64,000 nt of DNA from Hymenobacter fodinae (GCF_004745825.1 NZ_SRLA01000002.1:1364001-1428000), one strand, 5' to 3'; positions 1 to 10,109 are shown, numbered from the stretch's first letter. Notes: generated by a model from the letters alone, not told the origin. Made by a program: numbers and translations.

Positions 1-1188
1 CACACCCAATTCAACCGCGACATTCCGTGGGGCGACATCGACATGGATTTCATGAACACCAACCAGTCGGCGCACGGCGACCGGGAGTTTGGGTTCATTG
101 GCGCCCGCATGCGCTTGAAGCGCAAAGTAGTGGTAGGCCACTGGCAGAGCGCCGATGTGCACGAGCGCCTCAGCATCTGGGCCCGCGCGGCCTGCGCCTG
201 GGCCGACTGGCAGGGTGCCCGCATCATCCGCTTCGGCGACAACATGCGCTACGTAGCCGTAACTGAGGGCGACAAGGTAGAGGCCGAGCTGAAGTTTGGC
301 TATTCCGTGAACACCTACGGCATCGGCGACCTGGTAGCCGTTATTAATGCCGTGAGCGACGAGCAGGTGAACGAGCTGCTGGCTACGTATGAACAGGAGT
401 ACGAGCTGGGCGAAACCCTACGCGAAGGCGGCAGCCAGCGCGAGTCTCTGCGTGAGGCCGCTAAAATTGAGGTGGGCATGCGCAAGTTTCTGCAAGACAC
501 CAAGGCCATCGGCTTCACCGATACCTTCGAGGACCTGCACGGGATAGCCCAGCTGCCCGGCATTGCCACTCAGCGCCTGATGGCCGAAGGCTACGGCTTC
601 GGTGGCGAAGGCGATTGGAAAACCTCGGCCCTAGTGCGTGCCATGAAGGTGATGGGCAGTGGCCTACCCGGCGGCAACTCCTTCATGGAAGACTATACCT
701 ACCACTTCCAGCCCGGCAACGAGCAGGTGCTCGGCTCGCATATGCTGGAAATTTGCCCCACCATCGCCGAAGGCAAGGCGAAAGTAGAAGTGCACCCCCT
801 GGGCATTGGCGGCAAAGCCGATCCGGCCCGCTTGGTGTTCAACTGCCCCGCCGGTCCGGCCCTGAACGCCACTATCGTGGACCTAGGCCACCGCTTCCGG
901 TTGGTGGTGAATGAAGTGGAAGCTGTGGCACCGGAGCAGGACCTGCCCAAGCTGCCCGTGGCCCGCGTGCTCTGGAAAGTGAAGCCCAGCCTGAGCGTGG
1001 GCGCTGCCGCCTGGATTTACGCCGGCGGTGCGCACCACACCGGCTACAGCCAGAACCTGACCGCCGAGTACCTCGAGGACTTCGCGGAAATGGCCGGCAT
1101 TGAGTACGTCATCATCGACGACGAAACCAAGCTGCGCACTTTCAAGAACGAGCTGCGCTACAACGACGTGGCCTTTAGCCAGCGCTAA
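1..1188 (+). CDS. araA: L-arabinose isomerase, C-terminal part (5' end outside window)
   Basis: Interconverts L-arabinose and L-ribulose in the cytoplasm, the first step of arabinose catabolism. The reading frame is open from base 1 ([10 protein letters not shown]...), so the start lies upstream; about 395 residues are present of the roughly 500 usual for AraA. Family signatures are clear: [24 protein letters not shown], the catalytic-region motif [11 protein letters not shown], the MEDYTYHF motif carrying a catalytic Glu and His, and GGAHHTGYS near the C terminus with the last active-site His. The sodium/sugar symporter follows 230 bases downstream on the same strand, with no terminator seen between them, and arabinan-degrading enzymes surround it. 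The other ara genes probably lie just upstream of the window. Confidence 0.97.
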   Translation, partial: HTQFNRDIPWGDIDMDFMNTNQSAHGDREFGFIGARMRLKRKVVVGHWQSADVHERLSIWARAACAWADWQGARIIRFGDNMRYVAVTEGDKVEAELKFGYSVNTYGIGDLVAVINAVSDEQVNELLATYEQEYELGETLREGGSQRESLREAAKIEVGMRKFLQDTKAIGFTDTFEDLHGIAQLPGIATQRLMAEGYGFGGEGDWKTSALVRAMKVMGSGLPGGNSFMEDYTYHFQPGNEQVLGSHMLEICPTIAEGKAKVEVHPLGIGGKADPARLVFNCPAGPALNATIVDLGHRFRLVVNEVEAVAPEQDLPKLPVARVLWKVKPSLSVGAAAWIYAGGAHHTGYSQNLTAEYLEDFAEMAGIEYVIIDDETKLRTFKNELRYNDVAFSQR

Positions 1189-1418
1189 GAGTCGCTACTA
1201 CATCCAGTAAGAGTGGGGAAGCTGGGATTCAGCGGTGTCTCCCGCGTGTGCTGTGCAGCTGCAAAGGCATGGCATAACAAGCGCGGGAGGCATTGCTGAT
1301 GCTCCTTACTCATTCGGCCCTCCCCGAGCTGTGAAATACACCTCGGCGGGTTGGCTATTGCCTATACAATCGAGCCTACTGCTCTCCCACAAGTACCTTC
1401 TGAAGTCCCACCCTTCGC

Positions 1419-3122
1419 ATGCAAAACGCCTTTAATACGCTAGATCTGGCGGTTTTTCTAGTCTACATCCTGGGCGTATCGGCCTACGGGTTTTACGTCT
1501 ATAAGCGCAAGCAAAAAGCGCAGATGGACACCAAAGATTACTTCCTGGCGGAAGGCTCCCTGACATGGTGGGCCATTGGGGCGTCCATGATTGCCTCCAA
1601 CATCTCGGCCGAGCAGTTTATTGGCATGTCGGGCAACGGGTTTCAGGTGGGCGTGGCGGTAGCGGCCTACGAGTGGGTAGCGGCCATTGTGCTCATCATC
1701 GTGGCGGTGTTCTTCATGCCGATTTACCTCAAGCAGAAGATTTACACCATGCCGCAGTTTCTGGAGCAGCGCTACAATGCTGCCCTGAGCCTGATCATGA
1801 GTATTTTCTGGCTGTTCCTGTACGTTCTGGTGAACCTGACCTCCATTCTCTACCTCGGGGCGCTGGCTATCAGCAACCTGGTGGGCGGGGGCGAAAGCTT
1901 CCACCTGATTATGGTGGCGCTGGCGGTGTTTGCCCTCATCATTACCCTAGGCGGGATGAAAGTAGTGGGCTACACCGATGTGGTGCAGGTAACCGTGCTC
2001 ATTGTGGGTGGCCTAGCCACTACCTACCTGGCCCTGACGCTGGTAAGTGAGAAGTTCGGGCTCGGGCACGATGCGCTGGCCGGCTTCAATGCCATGATGA
2101 ACGATGCCGGTGACCACTTCCACATGATCTTTGAGAAGCCCACGGCCAACACGCCGCAGGTTGATGTTAATAAATACCTGATGGTGCCGGGCATTGCCAT
2201 GTACGCCGCCGGCCAGTGGATTGTAAACCTGAACTATTGGGGCTGCAATCAGTACATCACCCAGCGCGCCCTAGGCGCCGACCTGCACACGGCCCGCACG
2301 GGTATCCTGTTCGCGGGTATGCTCAAGCTCCTGATGCCCGTGATTGTGATGCTGCCCGGTATTGCCGCCTACGTGCTGCACAAAAACGGCAGCCTGCAGG
2401 CCGAAATGGCCTCCACGGGCGCTTTCAACGCCGACAACGCGTATTCCGCTATTCTCACCTTTTTGCCCAATGGCCTGAAAGGTCTTTCGCTGGCTGCTCT
2501 CACGGCCGCCATTGTGGCCTCGCTGGCCGGTAAGGCTAACTCCATCTCCACCATCTTCACCCTCGATATCTACAAGCGCTACATGCGCCCCGAGTCGGAT
2601 GAGAAGCAGTTGGTATGGGTGGGTCGTCTGACGGTTTTCGCAGCCATGGTTCTGGCCATCATGCTGACCTGGAAAGACCTGTTGGGCATTGGCGGAGAGG
2701 GGGGCTTTACCTACATCCAGAAGTACACGGGCTTTATCTCGCCCGGTATTGTGGCAGTGTTCGTGCTAGGCCTGTTCTGGAAGCGCACCACCGCGCCGGC
2801 TGCTATTGCGGGCATCTTGTCGGGCTTTATCCTGTCGGTGTTCTTCAACAACTACGCCCCGGCGGTTTTCGGCAACGAAACGCTGTTCTACACGGCCTTC
2901 CCGAATGGCAAGGGCGGCTACGAGATTCCCTTCCTGATCTGCATGGGCCTCTCATTTGCCTTCACTTTCGTGCTGATGATTGCCATGAGCCTGGCCGGTC
3001 CGGTTATCAACCCGCGCTCCATTAACGTGGACGCCCGCATGTTCAAGGTAAGCCCGCAAACCCTGTCCCTGATTGTGGTTACGCTACTCATGATTACGGC
3101 CCTCTACGTCAAGTTTTGGTAG
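1419..3122 (+). CDS. Sodium/sugar symporter, SSS (SGLT) family
   Basis: Inner-membrane sodium-coupled sugar importer of 567 residues, the usual size for bacterial SGLT-type proteins. It shows about 14 hydrophobic segments. The family signature NISAEQFIGMSGNGF (about residues 62-76) is present; in the vSGLT galactose transporter this region forms part of the sodium and sugar sites. NYWGCNQYITQRALGA (about 272-287) and AALTAAIVASLAGKANS are also typical. The ATG at 1419 places the first membrane helix (LAVFLVYILGVSAYGF) right at the N terminus. It lies between araA and a secreted arabinanase, so L-arabinose is the likely substrate (inference); galactose or another sugar cannot be excluded. A strong terminator follows at 3208. 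Confidence 0.92.
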   Translation: MQNAFNTLDLAVFLVYILGVSAYGFYVYKRKQKAQMDTKDYFLAEGSLTWWAIGASMIASNISAEQFIGMSGNGFQVGVAVAAYEWVAAIVLIIVAVFFMPIYLKQKIYTMPQFLEQRYNAALSLIMSIFWLFLYVLVNLTSILYLGALAISNLVGGGESFHLIMVALAVFALIITLGGMKVVGYTDVVQVTVLIVGGLATTYLALTLVSEKFGLGHDALAGFNAMMNDAGDHFHMIFEKPTANTPQVDVNKYLMVPGIAMYAAGQWIVNLNYWGCNQYITQRALGADLHTARTGILFAGMLKLLMPVIVMLPGIAAYVLHKNGSLQAEMASTGAFNADNAYSAILTFLPNGLKGLSLAALTAAIVASLAGKANSISTIFTLDIYKRYMRPESDEKQLVWVGRLTVFAAMVLAIMLTWKDLLGIGGEGGFTYIQKYTGFISPGIVAVFVLGLFWKRTTAPAAIAGILSGFILSVFFNNYAPAVFGNETLFYTAFPNGKGGYEIPFLICMGLSFAFTFVLMIAMSLAGPVINPRSINVDARMFKVSPQTLSLIVVTLLMITALYVKFW

Positions 3123-3207
3123 CCTACCGAGTGCGCTAGGCCACTCGCAGAAGTGGCCTAGAAACTAGTCTTATTGCCGGTGCTGCCCGGGCAGCACTTC
3201 TCACCAT

Positions 3208-3243
3208 AACGGGAACATGCACACGAGTCATGTTCCCGTTTTT
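3208..3243 (+). terminator. Rho-independent terminator after the symporter gene
   Basis: A 12-base perfect stem (AACGGGAACATG at 3208-3219 and its complement at 3229-3240) encloses a 9-base loop and runs into a T tract. It closes the araA-symporter unit and lies just before the arabinanase start at 3287. Confidence 0.85.
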
Positions 3244-3286
3244 GGTTTCTACCCGCTCTGCTTTCCCCACCAAATACCCACAACCC

Positions 3287-5059
3287 ATGAACACCATTTC
3301 TACTGCCGGCCCCACGTCAGGGGTCCCACGCCGCTTAGCGGCCACCAACCATCCCGCCAGCCGCTGCCTACGCCTGCTGGCTCTGCTGCTAGGCCTCCTT
3401 ACGGGTCTCAGTTCCCGCGCTTATGCCCTACAAGGCAACGATAACTGTCACGACCCCTCCAGCATCGTTAAGGATGGCAACAAGTACTGGGTCTTCACCA
3501 CGGGCACCGACATCTACGCCATGTATTCCTACGACCTGGTGAAGTGGGAATCGGGCCCTAGAACCGTGTTCAACGGCACCCGCCCCGCCTGGATTGCGGC
3601 CAAAGCGCCTAACTTCAAGGGCGACTACTGGGCGCCGGAGTGCATCTACCGCAACGGTAAGTTTTATCTCTATTACTCTCTAACCGACTCGTTCGGCTCC
3701 AACGTGTCGGCCATTGGCTTGGCTACCAACGTCACGCTGGACCCCGCCAGCCCCAACTACCAATGGGTAGACCAGGGGGAGGTAATTTCCAGCAACGCCA
3801 GCAGCGCCTTCAACGCCATCGACCCCGCCATCGTGACGGATGCCAGCGGCGGGCTCTGGATGAGCTTCGGCTCTTTCTTCAAGGGCATAGGCCTGATCAG
3901 GCTGGATGGTACCACCGGCAAACGATCGGGCACCAGCTTCAGCTGGCTGGCCGGCAACGTAGCCGCCGATGGCATAACGCGCAACAACAGCGGCAGCGAG
4001 GCGCCCTACATTGTGCGCAACGGCAGCTACTACTATCTGTTCATCAACAAGGGTGCGTGCTGCCAGGGGGCCAGCAGCACCTATTACATTCAGGTAGGCC
4101 GCTCCACCAGCATTACGGGGCCTTATCTAGACAAAAATGGGGTAGACCTCAACCGCAACGGGGGCACCACGCTCATTGCCACCAGCGGCAATTACGTGGG
4201 TCCGGGCCACGTAGGCCTGTTTCAGGAAGGAGGCGCCAACTACCTCACGCATCACTACTACGACGCCAACCAAAACGGCCGCGCCCGCCTGTGCGTGGGC
4301 AACATGGGCTGGGACGGCGCCAACTGGCCCTTCATTACCCGCGACTGGGTGGCGGCGGGCCGCTACACGCTTACCAACCAAAACAGTGGCCTAGTGTGGG
4401 ATGCCTGGGGCTGCACCGGCGCTTCGGGCCAGATCATTGCGCAGGGCACCCCGGCCGGCCTCACGTGCCAGCAGTGGAACCTCACGCCCGTAGGCAATGG
4501 CGAGTACAAGATTACATCGGCCGTCGGGACAGGCCTAGCGGCCGACGTGTACGGCAACAGCCCCAACAACGGGGCGGCCCTGCAGCTGTACGCCTACAAT
4601 GGGGCCGCAAACCAACGTTTTAAGATTGAGCGCGCCAGCGGTGGTTCCTACGTGTTGTCGTCGGTGAATGGAAACCGGGTGGTAGAAGTACCTGGCTGCT
4701 CAACCACAGCCGGCGTACAACTGGCCCTCTACGACTACCTGGGCAATAATTGCCAGAAATGGGCCATTGCGCCGCCCACCGCAAACCGGGTGCTTGCTGC
4801 GCGGCCCGCCAGTACGGCGCAGTTCAGCCTCTATCCAAACCCAAGCGCCCGGGGTAATTTCACCATGTCACTTGGCCCGCAGATGCAAGGTACTGTTGTG
4901 CACGTAGTGCTGACGGACATGCAGGGTCGCCGCGTATATGCGCTTACTAGCTCAGGCAAAACCGCGCTTCCTATAAATGCCAACGTGCAAACAGGCTTGT
5001 ACCTACTGCAAGTTAGTGACGCTAATGGGACTTACACCCAAAAAGTAGTGGTGCAATAA
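3287..5059 (+). CDS. Secreted GH43 endo-arabinanase with ricin-type lectin and T9SS sorting domains
   Basis: Predicted extracellular arabinan endo-1,5-alpha-L-arabinosidase of 590 residues. A signal peptide occupies about residues 1-47 (hydrophobic core LRLLALLLGLLTGL). The GH43 five-blade domain follows (about 50-360), with the three expected acids in context: NCHDPSSIV (base), NAIDPAIVTD (pKa modulator) and GSEAPYIV (acid); GPGHVG supplies the His found in arabinanases. Next is a ricin-like/CBM13 beta-trefoil (about 360-510, with QxW repeats such as CQQWNL, NQRFKI and CQKWAI). The end is a type A T9SS sorting domain (FSLYPNPS...GLYLLQVSDANGTYTQKVVV). I chose the ATG at 3287 because it starts the signal peptide; an in-frame upstream extension falls in the preceding terminator. 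It should feed arabino-oligosaccharides to the neighbouring enzymes. Confidence 0.93.
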   Translation: MNTISTAGPTSGVPRRLAATNHPASRCLRLLALLLGLLTGLSSRAYALQGNDNCHDPSSIVKDGNKYWVFTTGTDIYAMYSYDLVKWESGPRTVFNGTRPAWIAAKAPNFKGDYWAPECIYRNGKFYLYYSLTDSFGSNVSAIGLATNVTLDPASPNYQWVDQGEVISSNASSAFNAIDPAIVTDASGGLWMSFGSFFKGIGLIRLDGTTGKRSGTSFSWLAGNVAADGITRNNSGSEAPYIVRNGSYYYLFINKGACCQGASSTYYIQVGRSTSITGPYLDKNGVDLNRNGGTTLIATSGNYVGPGHVGLFQEGGANYLTHHYYDANQNGRARLCVGNMGWDGANWPFITRDWVAAGRYTLTNQNSGLVWDAWGCTGASGQIIAQGTPAGLTCQQWNLTPVGNGEYKITSAVGTGLAADVYGNSPNNGAALQLYAYNGAANQRFKIERASGGSYVLSSVNGNRVVEVPGCSTTAGVQLALYDYLGNNCQKWAIAPPTANRVLAARPASTAQFSLYPNPSARGNFTMSLGPQMQGTVVHVVLTDMQGRRVYALTSSGKTALPINANVQTGLYLLQVSDANGTYTQKVVVQ

Positions 5060-5089
5060 GCACTAGAGTAAGAAAGCAGTACAGGTCAA

Positions 5090-5126
5090 AAGGGCTGCGA
5101 ATATCAGACCATTCGCAGCCCTTTTT
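5090..5126 (+). terminator. Rho-independent terminator after the GH43/T9SS gene
   Basis: An 11-base stem (GGGCTGCGAAT and its complement ATTCGCAGCCC) around an 8-base loop is followed by TTTTT. It separates the arabinanase from the GH27 gene, which therefore probably has its own promoter or relies on readthrough. End positions may be off by a few bases. Confidence 0.8.
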
Positions 5127-5148
5127 ACCTAATAGAGACTTGTTCATC

Positions 5149-7005
5149 ATGCTATCAACTACACTCTCACGGCTAGTTACGGCTACGATACTCGTATGCG
5201 GAGCTGCCTGCATGCCAGCGGCGGCCCAGAAAGCCCCCGCCAAACCCGACTTTCACCAGTGGGCTCTTACGCCGCCCATGGGCTGGAACAGCTGGGACTG
5301 CTACGGCCCCACCGTGACCGAGGCTGAGGTGAAGGCCAACGCCGATTACATGGCCCAACACCTCAAAAGCAGCGGCTGGGAGTACGTGGTAGTCGACATT
5401 CGGTGGTACGTGAGCAACGACACCGCCCACGGCTACAACGAGAAAAACCCCGAGTGGAATATTGATGCGTACGGCCGCTTTGTGCCTGCCCCAAACCGCT
5501 TTCCGTCGTCGGCAGGAGGAAAGGGCTTCAAGCCGCTGGCCGATTACATGCACGCCAAGGGCCTGAAGTTTGGCATCCATATCATGCGCGGGGTGCCGGT
5601 AATAGCGGTGCAGCGCAAACTGCCCATTCTTGGAAGTAAAGCCACCGCGGCCGACATCTACTCCAAGGAAGGACAAGCCGGCTGGCTGCACGATATGTAC
5701 ACCGTAGTAGCGGGTAGGCCAGGGGCGCAGGAGTACTACAACTCCCTGTTCAAGCTCTACGCTAGTTGGGGCGTTGATTTCGTGAAGGTCGATGATTTGT
5801 CGTCGCCGTATCATAAGCCAGAGGTGGAAATGATTCGAAAGGCCATTGACCTCTCCGGACGCAAGATTGTGCTGAGCACTTCGCCCGGCGAGACGCCCAT
5901 TGCCGAAGCCAAGCACGTGCAGGCCCACGCCAATATGTGGCGCACCGTCGGCGACTTCTGGGACAGTTGGGAGCAACTGAAGGAGCACTTTGAGGTGTGC
6001 AACCGCTGGTCGCCCTACATCCGGCCGGGTGCTTTTCCTGATGCCGATATGTTGCCGTTGGGCCGCCTGGGCATCCGGGCGGAGCGCGGCGACGACCGCA
6101 TGACCCGCTTCACCCACGACGAGCAGTATACGCTCATGAGCCTGTGGAGCATCTTCCGCTCCCCGCTTATGTTCGGCGGCGACTTACCCAGCAATGATGC
6201 CTTTACGCTCTCCTTGCTCACCAACCAGGACGTGCTGGCCGTGCACCATAACAGCACCAACAACCGCCAGCTTTTCCGCAAGGATAACCTCATTGCCTGG
6301 ACCGCCGACGACCCCAAAACCGGCGACAAGTTCCTTGCCCTGTTTAACGCCCAAGACCAAGAGCTAGCCCCCGCCAGCGAAGCCGCCTGGGCCAGCACCA
6401 TCATCACCCGCCAAACGCCCGGCCAGAGCCAAGCACTAGACGTGGATATTACCGGTGCCACCAAGCTCTACCTCAACGTGCGCGACGGCGGCGACGACAT
6501 TGCCTGGGACCACGCTGATTGGCTGAACCCCGTGCTCACCAATGGCAGCAAAACGGTTCAATTAAGCACGTTGCCCTGGAAATCCGCCTCGGCGGGATGG
6601 GGCAATGTTACAGCCGACAAAAGCGTATCGGGAGCGGAGTTGATGGTGGCTGGCAAGAAGTACGAGCGCGGCATTGGTACCCATTCCAACTCCATGATTG
6701 AGTACGACCTGCCCGCTGGCTACACCCGCTTCCAAGCCACCGCTGGCCTCGATAATGCTGGAGCAGTGCAGAATACCGGAGGCACATTACAGTTTCTAGT
6801 GTACACCAAGAACCCATACCTGCCCATGCCCGCTGACTCAGCTAAAGTGCTCGTCAGTTTTACTCAGCTAGGCCTGTCGGGCCCGTGCACCGTCCGCGAC
6901 CTGTGGGCAGGAAAAGAACTAGGCCAGGTCACCGGCGAGTTTGCCCCTTATGTACGCCGGCACGGAGCTAAGTTGTACCGCATTTCCAGAGTCAAGAAGC
7001 AGTAG
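5149..7005 (+). CDS. GH27 alpha-galactosidase-like glycosidase with C-terminal NPCBM domain
   Basis: Predicted exported retaining glycosidase of 618 residues. A signal peptide (MLSTTLSRLVTATILVCG...AAA) is followed by a GH27 barrel starting at TPPMGWNSWDCYG. The nucleophile Asp is in VDFVKVDDLSS and the acid/base Asp in WRTVGDFWDSW. The barrel ends near residue 370 and a beta-sandwich follows. The C-terminal part (about 470-610; WGNVTADKSVSGAEL...ERGIGTHSNS) resembles the NPCBM galactose-binding module. GH27 includes alpha-galactosidases and beta-L-arabinopyranosidases; in this arabinose context the second activity is a real option, and sequence reading alone cannot decide. The ATG at 5149 is preferred to a TTG three codons upstream. 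Confidence 0.88.
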   Translation: MLSTTLSRLVTATILVCGAACMPAAAQKAPAKPDFHQWALTPPMGWNSWDCYGPTVTEAEVKANADYMAQHLKSSGWEYVVVDIRWYVSNDTAHGYNEKNPEWNIDAYGRFVPAPNRFPSSAGGKGFKPLADYMHAKGLKFGIHIMRGVPVIAVQRKLPILGSKATAADIYSKEGQAGWLHDMYTVVAGRPGAQEYYNSLFKLYASWGVDFVKVDDLSSPYHKPEVEMIRKAIDLSGRKIVLSTSPGETPIAEAKHVQAHANMWRTVGDFWDSWEQLKEHFEVCNRWSPYIRPGAFPDADMLPLGRLGIRAERGDDRMTRFTHDEQYTLMSLWSIFRSPLMFGGDLPSNDAFTLSLLTNQDVLAVHHNSTNNRQLFRKDNLIAWTADDPKTGDKFLALFNAQDQELAPASEAAWASTIITRQTPGQSQALDVDITGATKLYLNVRDGGDDIAWDHADWLNPVLTNGSKTVQLSTLPWKSASAGWGNVTADKSVSGAELMVAGKKYERGIGTHSNSMIEYDLPAGYTRFQATAGLDNAGAVQNTGGTLQFLVYTKNPYLPMPADSAKVLVSFTQLGLSGPCTVRDLWAGKELGQVTGEFAPYVRRHGAKLYRISRVKKQ

Positions 7006-7147
7006 GCAAGCGCAACGTGCACTTTTCCTTTGTTAAAACTGATATTCACAAGGCCGTTAAGGTGTTGCCCTCACTCAAGCGCAATTTTGATGAGAAGCTA
7101 AACGAGTAAATAAGTAAGTCGATTTCTTACACATCCTCTGTTGCACT

Positions 7148-7181
7148 AAAAAGCCCCTGCTGAGTTAGCAGGGGCTTTTAT
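7148..7181. terminator. Bidirectional terminator between convergent genes
   Basis: An AAAAAGCCCCTGCT arm and its complement AGCAGGGGCTTTT enclose a short loop (GAGTT region). A runs on one side and T runs on the other serve both the GH27 gene (plus) and the DUF5916 gene (minus). Confidence 0.85.
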
Positions 7182-7216
7182 AGTGTGCACACTTTAGGCC
7201 AGTTGGAGTTATGGAC

Positions 7217-9784
7217 CTATCGTTTCTTCCGGAACGTGAGGTAGTCGAGGTAGTAGAGCACCTTCACCGACAAAGAGTTATTGTGCGGGGTGTTGATTGT
7301 ATTATTGAAGTTATCGAAGTAGAGCGGCGTAGCCTGTTCTGCCAGCAGGTAAGTGGAGCCGGCGTTTTTCCAGACGATGCTGATCTGGGAACCGGGTGCA
7401 AACCACCACGAGTACACGGCGTCCACGTTGAAGGCGTTGTACGTGTTGTCGCGGTTGCGGCGGTAGTCCACCAGCGTCTCCTGACCGTTGGGGCCGAGTT
7501 GGGAGAAGTCGGCGTAGCGGACGTTGCTGGTGTAGTGCCGCGTACGCAGCGTGAACGACATGCGGTTGGTGAACGTGTAGGCCACTGATACAACGTTGGA
7601 CACAGTAGACACGTCGCGGCGCCCGAGCACGACCTGGCCTAGGAAGGGCTCGTCGAGCGGCTCGCTGGTGCTCATGCCGCCGTTCACGTACCCAATCTGA
7701 TTTTTGGCCAGGCTCCAGTCGAGGCTGTAGCGGAAGGTGAGGTGGTCGTTGACGCGGTAGCGGGGGTAAAAGCCGGCGCTGTACTGCATCCGCCGTGAGC
7801 GGGGCAGGCGCTCATCGAGGGCGTACACGCGCTGACCGAGATTCCAGCCGTAGGAAAACTTCTTGCGCGTATCAGCATTGACGAACACCACCAGGCCCGT
7901 GTTGCCAGGTACGCGCACGTAGTACTGGCCTAGCGGAAACGTGCGGGGCTCGTAGAAATCGTGGCTGACGGGGTTAATGTCGAAATCATAGCCAATCTGC
8001 AGGAAGCTTTTGGTGAAGGTGGTGTTGAAGCCGTGGTAAAAGCTCATTTTTTGGTAGCGCGTGGGCTGGTACAAAAGCGAGTGGCTAGCCTGAGCAAAGA
8101 AAGACATGTTGTTGACCTTCCAGAAGGGCTTATACTTGCGGTAGGCCACGTCCAGCGACTGTGTGATGTTGTTGTTACCGAATAGGATGCCTAGGTCGTT
8201 AGGATTGTAAGAGGCCGACTCGATACCGTGGTTCAGACCCCAAGTAAAGTTGCCGCTGATCTTGCCCACACCCAGCGTGTACTTGTAGCCATCCTGGTCG
8301 TCAATAGGCCTATCGGAGCCAAAGGCCGTGCCGCGCCGCCGCGAGTAAATCAGGCTGCCGTCCACGGCATAGGCGTTTTTCTTATTGGCAAAGCGGAACA
8401 GGCCGCCCGTCACGTTGGCGTCGTAGGTGCTGCCAGCGCGGGTTACGTTGGTGTTGATGAGCGAGACGTAGGAGTTGTTCTTCAGGCTTTGGTCCAGCAC
8501 CATGATGTTATAGTTGCTGAAGGGCTGGGTTTTTACCTCCCGCTCCTTACCCGTTTCCGTGTCGCGCAGGGTGGCGTACACATCATTGCTGAGGGCATTG
8601 AAAAACCCGATACCTAGGCCACTCTTGGTGCGCCCCGATACTTTAGTAGCATTCAGCAAGCGGGTTTCGGCGGGGTTGCGCACCAGCTTTTCCGTGGCGC
8701 CCGGCTGCACCGCGTAGAAGCCCATGGGCGTGGCCCCCACCCGGCGAGAGTAGAACAGATTGCCTTTGTTGAACAACTCGGTTCCTTCCGTGAAAAACTG
8801 GCGGTTCTCGTTGAATTGCACCTCAAAAGGGGAGAGGTTCAGCACTTGGTTGTCGCTCTGCACCTGCCCGAAGTCGGGCACCAGGGTAGCATCCAGGGTA
8901 AAGCTCTCGTTGATGCCCCACTTCACGTCGGCGCCGCCGTTGAAGCTCGTGGTAGTGCGGCGCGTGCCCTCTGCATTCAGCGGGTTGTGGTTGACGTAGC
9001 TAGAAACGTAAGGCGTGAGTGAGAGGCGCAGGGGCGGCTTGATGTCGCGCACACCGCGCAGCTCACCCCACTGATTCACGAAGCCGCTGGTGGCGGGCTT
9101 CACCTCGTTCCAGAAGTAGGCAGCATTGTCGCGCTTGCGCTGACGCATGAAGTTCAGGCCCCACAGTTGCTCCGGAGCGTTGCTGAACCGGATAGCGGAG
9201 TACGGAATGCGCATCTCGGCCACCCAGTCGGTGCCGCGGAGGGAGGTGCTGCTTTCCCACACGGCATTCCAGTTGAAGTCCTCGCCGCCAGCAGGCGAGT
9301 AGCGCGAGTCGAGCTGCACGCCGCTGCTGGTCACAATGAAGCCGTAACCGTTTAGGTGGTCGTTATACGTATCCAAAAACACCCCGAAGAAATCGGAGTT
9401 GCCAGTGTTGTCGCGCGCAGTCAGCTCCCGCGGGATGGAGTCCAACGACACATCGTGCATAATGGCACCGATGTAGATACTGGCGTCGTCGTAGAGCACG
9501 CGCACTTCGGTCTTTTGCTTTTCCGGCACGCCGGGGTTGGGGCGTTGCTGCGTAAAGCCAGTGGCAATAGGCGCCTGCTGCCATATGGCTTCATCCAGCA
9601 CCCCATCCAGCTTGATGGCTTCCGTGATGCGCAGGGTTTGCAGCTGCCGTTTAGGCGCCGCAGTTGAGGCTCCCGTGGTGGCTGGCGGTGTGGTCGGTGC
9701 CTGGGCTTGTGCTAGGCCTAGGCCTAGGCCACTGATAAGTCCAAGTATCACCAGGGTGAAACGCAGGATAGAAGTAGGATACAT
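7217..9784 (-). CDS. DUF5916 family outer-membrane protein with N-terminal CBM9-like domain
   Basis: Exported protein of 855 residues. The signal peptide is MYPTSILRFTLVILGLISGLGLGLAQAQA. A CBM9-like carbohydrate-binding domain follows (about residues 45-240; ITEAIKLDGVLDEAIW, DDASIYIGAIMHD, DWVAEMRIPYSAIRF). The remainder is a DUF5916 region rich in alternating aromatic/polar strands (FGQVQSDNQVLNLSPFEVQFNENRQFFTEG), consistent with an outer-membrane beta-barrel. This architecture is common in Bacteroidota; its function is unknown and it is often annotated only as carbohydrate binding family 9. The ATG at 9784 is chosen because it begins the signal peptide; an upstream in-frame extension would prefix 17 unlikely residues. 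Confidence 0.88.
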   Translation of the reverse strand: MYPTSILRFTLVILGLISGLGLGLAQAQAPTTPPATTGASTAAPKRQLQTLRITEAIKLDGVLDEAIWQQAPIATGFTQQRPNPGVPEKQKTEVRVLYDDASIYIGAIMHDVSLDSIPRELTARDNTGNSDFFGVFLDTYNDHLNGYGFIVTSSGVQLDSRYSPAGGEDFNWNAVWESSTSLRGTDWVAEMRIPYSAIRFSNAPEQLWGLNFMRQRKRDNAAYFWNEVKPATSGFVNQWGELRGVRDIKPPLRLSLTPYVSSYVNHNPLNAEGTRRTTTSFNGGADVKWGINESFTLDATLVPDFGQVQSDNQVLNLSPFEVQFNENRQFFTEGTELFNKGNLFYSRRVGATPMGFYAVQPGATEKLVRNPAETRLLNATKVSGRTKSGLGIGFFNALSNDVYATLRDTETGKEREVKTQPFSNYNIMVLDQSLKNNSYVSLINTNVTRAGSTYDANVTGGLFRFANKKNAYAVDGSLIYSRRRGTAFGSDRPIDDQDGYKYTLGVGKISGNFTWGLNHGIESASYNPNDLGILFGNNNITQSLDVAYRKYKPFWKVNNMSFFAQASHSLLYQPTRYQKMSFYHGFNTTFTKSFLQIGYDFDINPVSHDFYEPRTFPLGQYYVRVPGNTGLVVFVNADTRKKFSYGWNLGQRVYALDERLPRSRRMQYSAGFYPRYRVNDHLTFRYSLDWSLAKNQIGYVNGGMSTSEPLDEPFLGQVVLGRRDVSTVSNVVSVAYTFTNRMSFTLRTRHYTSNVRYADFSQLGPNGQETLVDYRRNRDNTYNAFNVDAVYSWWFAPGSQISIVWKNAGSTYLLAEQATPLYFDNFNNTINTPHNNSLSVKVLYYLDYLTFRKKR

Positions 9785-10109
9785 ACGCCTAGAGGTGTGG
9801 GAGGGATGGATGGGGGAACCCAAAAATTTGGGCAAGGGGAGGCCTGGCAGCGGCTAAAGCCGCGCTGCGGGTGCAATACCGGAAGCTGGGGGAGTACTCG
9901 GTAAAAGGCTATTCGTTACAGCCGTCAGGGGGACAAAGTGAAAAATGCTGCACTGACTGGCCTAGCCACGAAATAGGGCACTACGCTGACCTGCAAATGG
10001 GCAGCTTGATACGCTTTGTAGAGTTGTGGAATAGGGTATCGGAGGTATAATCTGCTCTTAAAAAAGTGGGGCCTCCAGTTGCAGCTAGAGGCCCCGCAGG
10101 CGGCTTCAC
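9785..10109. other. Intergenic region, 325 bases
   Basis: This region lies upstream of the DUF5916 gene and downstream of the second DUF4097 gene (both minus strand). It holds the terminator at 10060-10098 and one GGCCTAG word near 9959. I see no further gene or clear promoter. Confidence 0.6.
10060..10098 (-). terminator. Terminator of the sigma/anti-sigma/DUF4097 operon
   Basis: GGGGCCTC (10068-10075) pairs with GAGGCCCC (10088-10095). Read on the minus strand, the hairpin runs into a T tract (complement of the A run at 10060-10065). Confidence 0.75.

Noticed and set aside
3763..4623. Plus-strand frame inside the secreted arabinanase
   Set aside because: Gln/Arg/His-rich translation typical of an out-of-frame reading of a GC-rich gene.
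5173..6117. Long minus-strand open frame opposite the GH27 gene
   Set aside because: It is a shadow of the GH27 coding frame: no signal, motif or plausible family, and the plus-strand protein is complete and recognisable.
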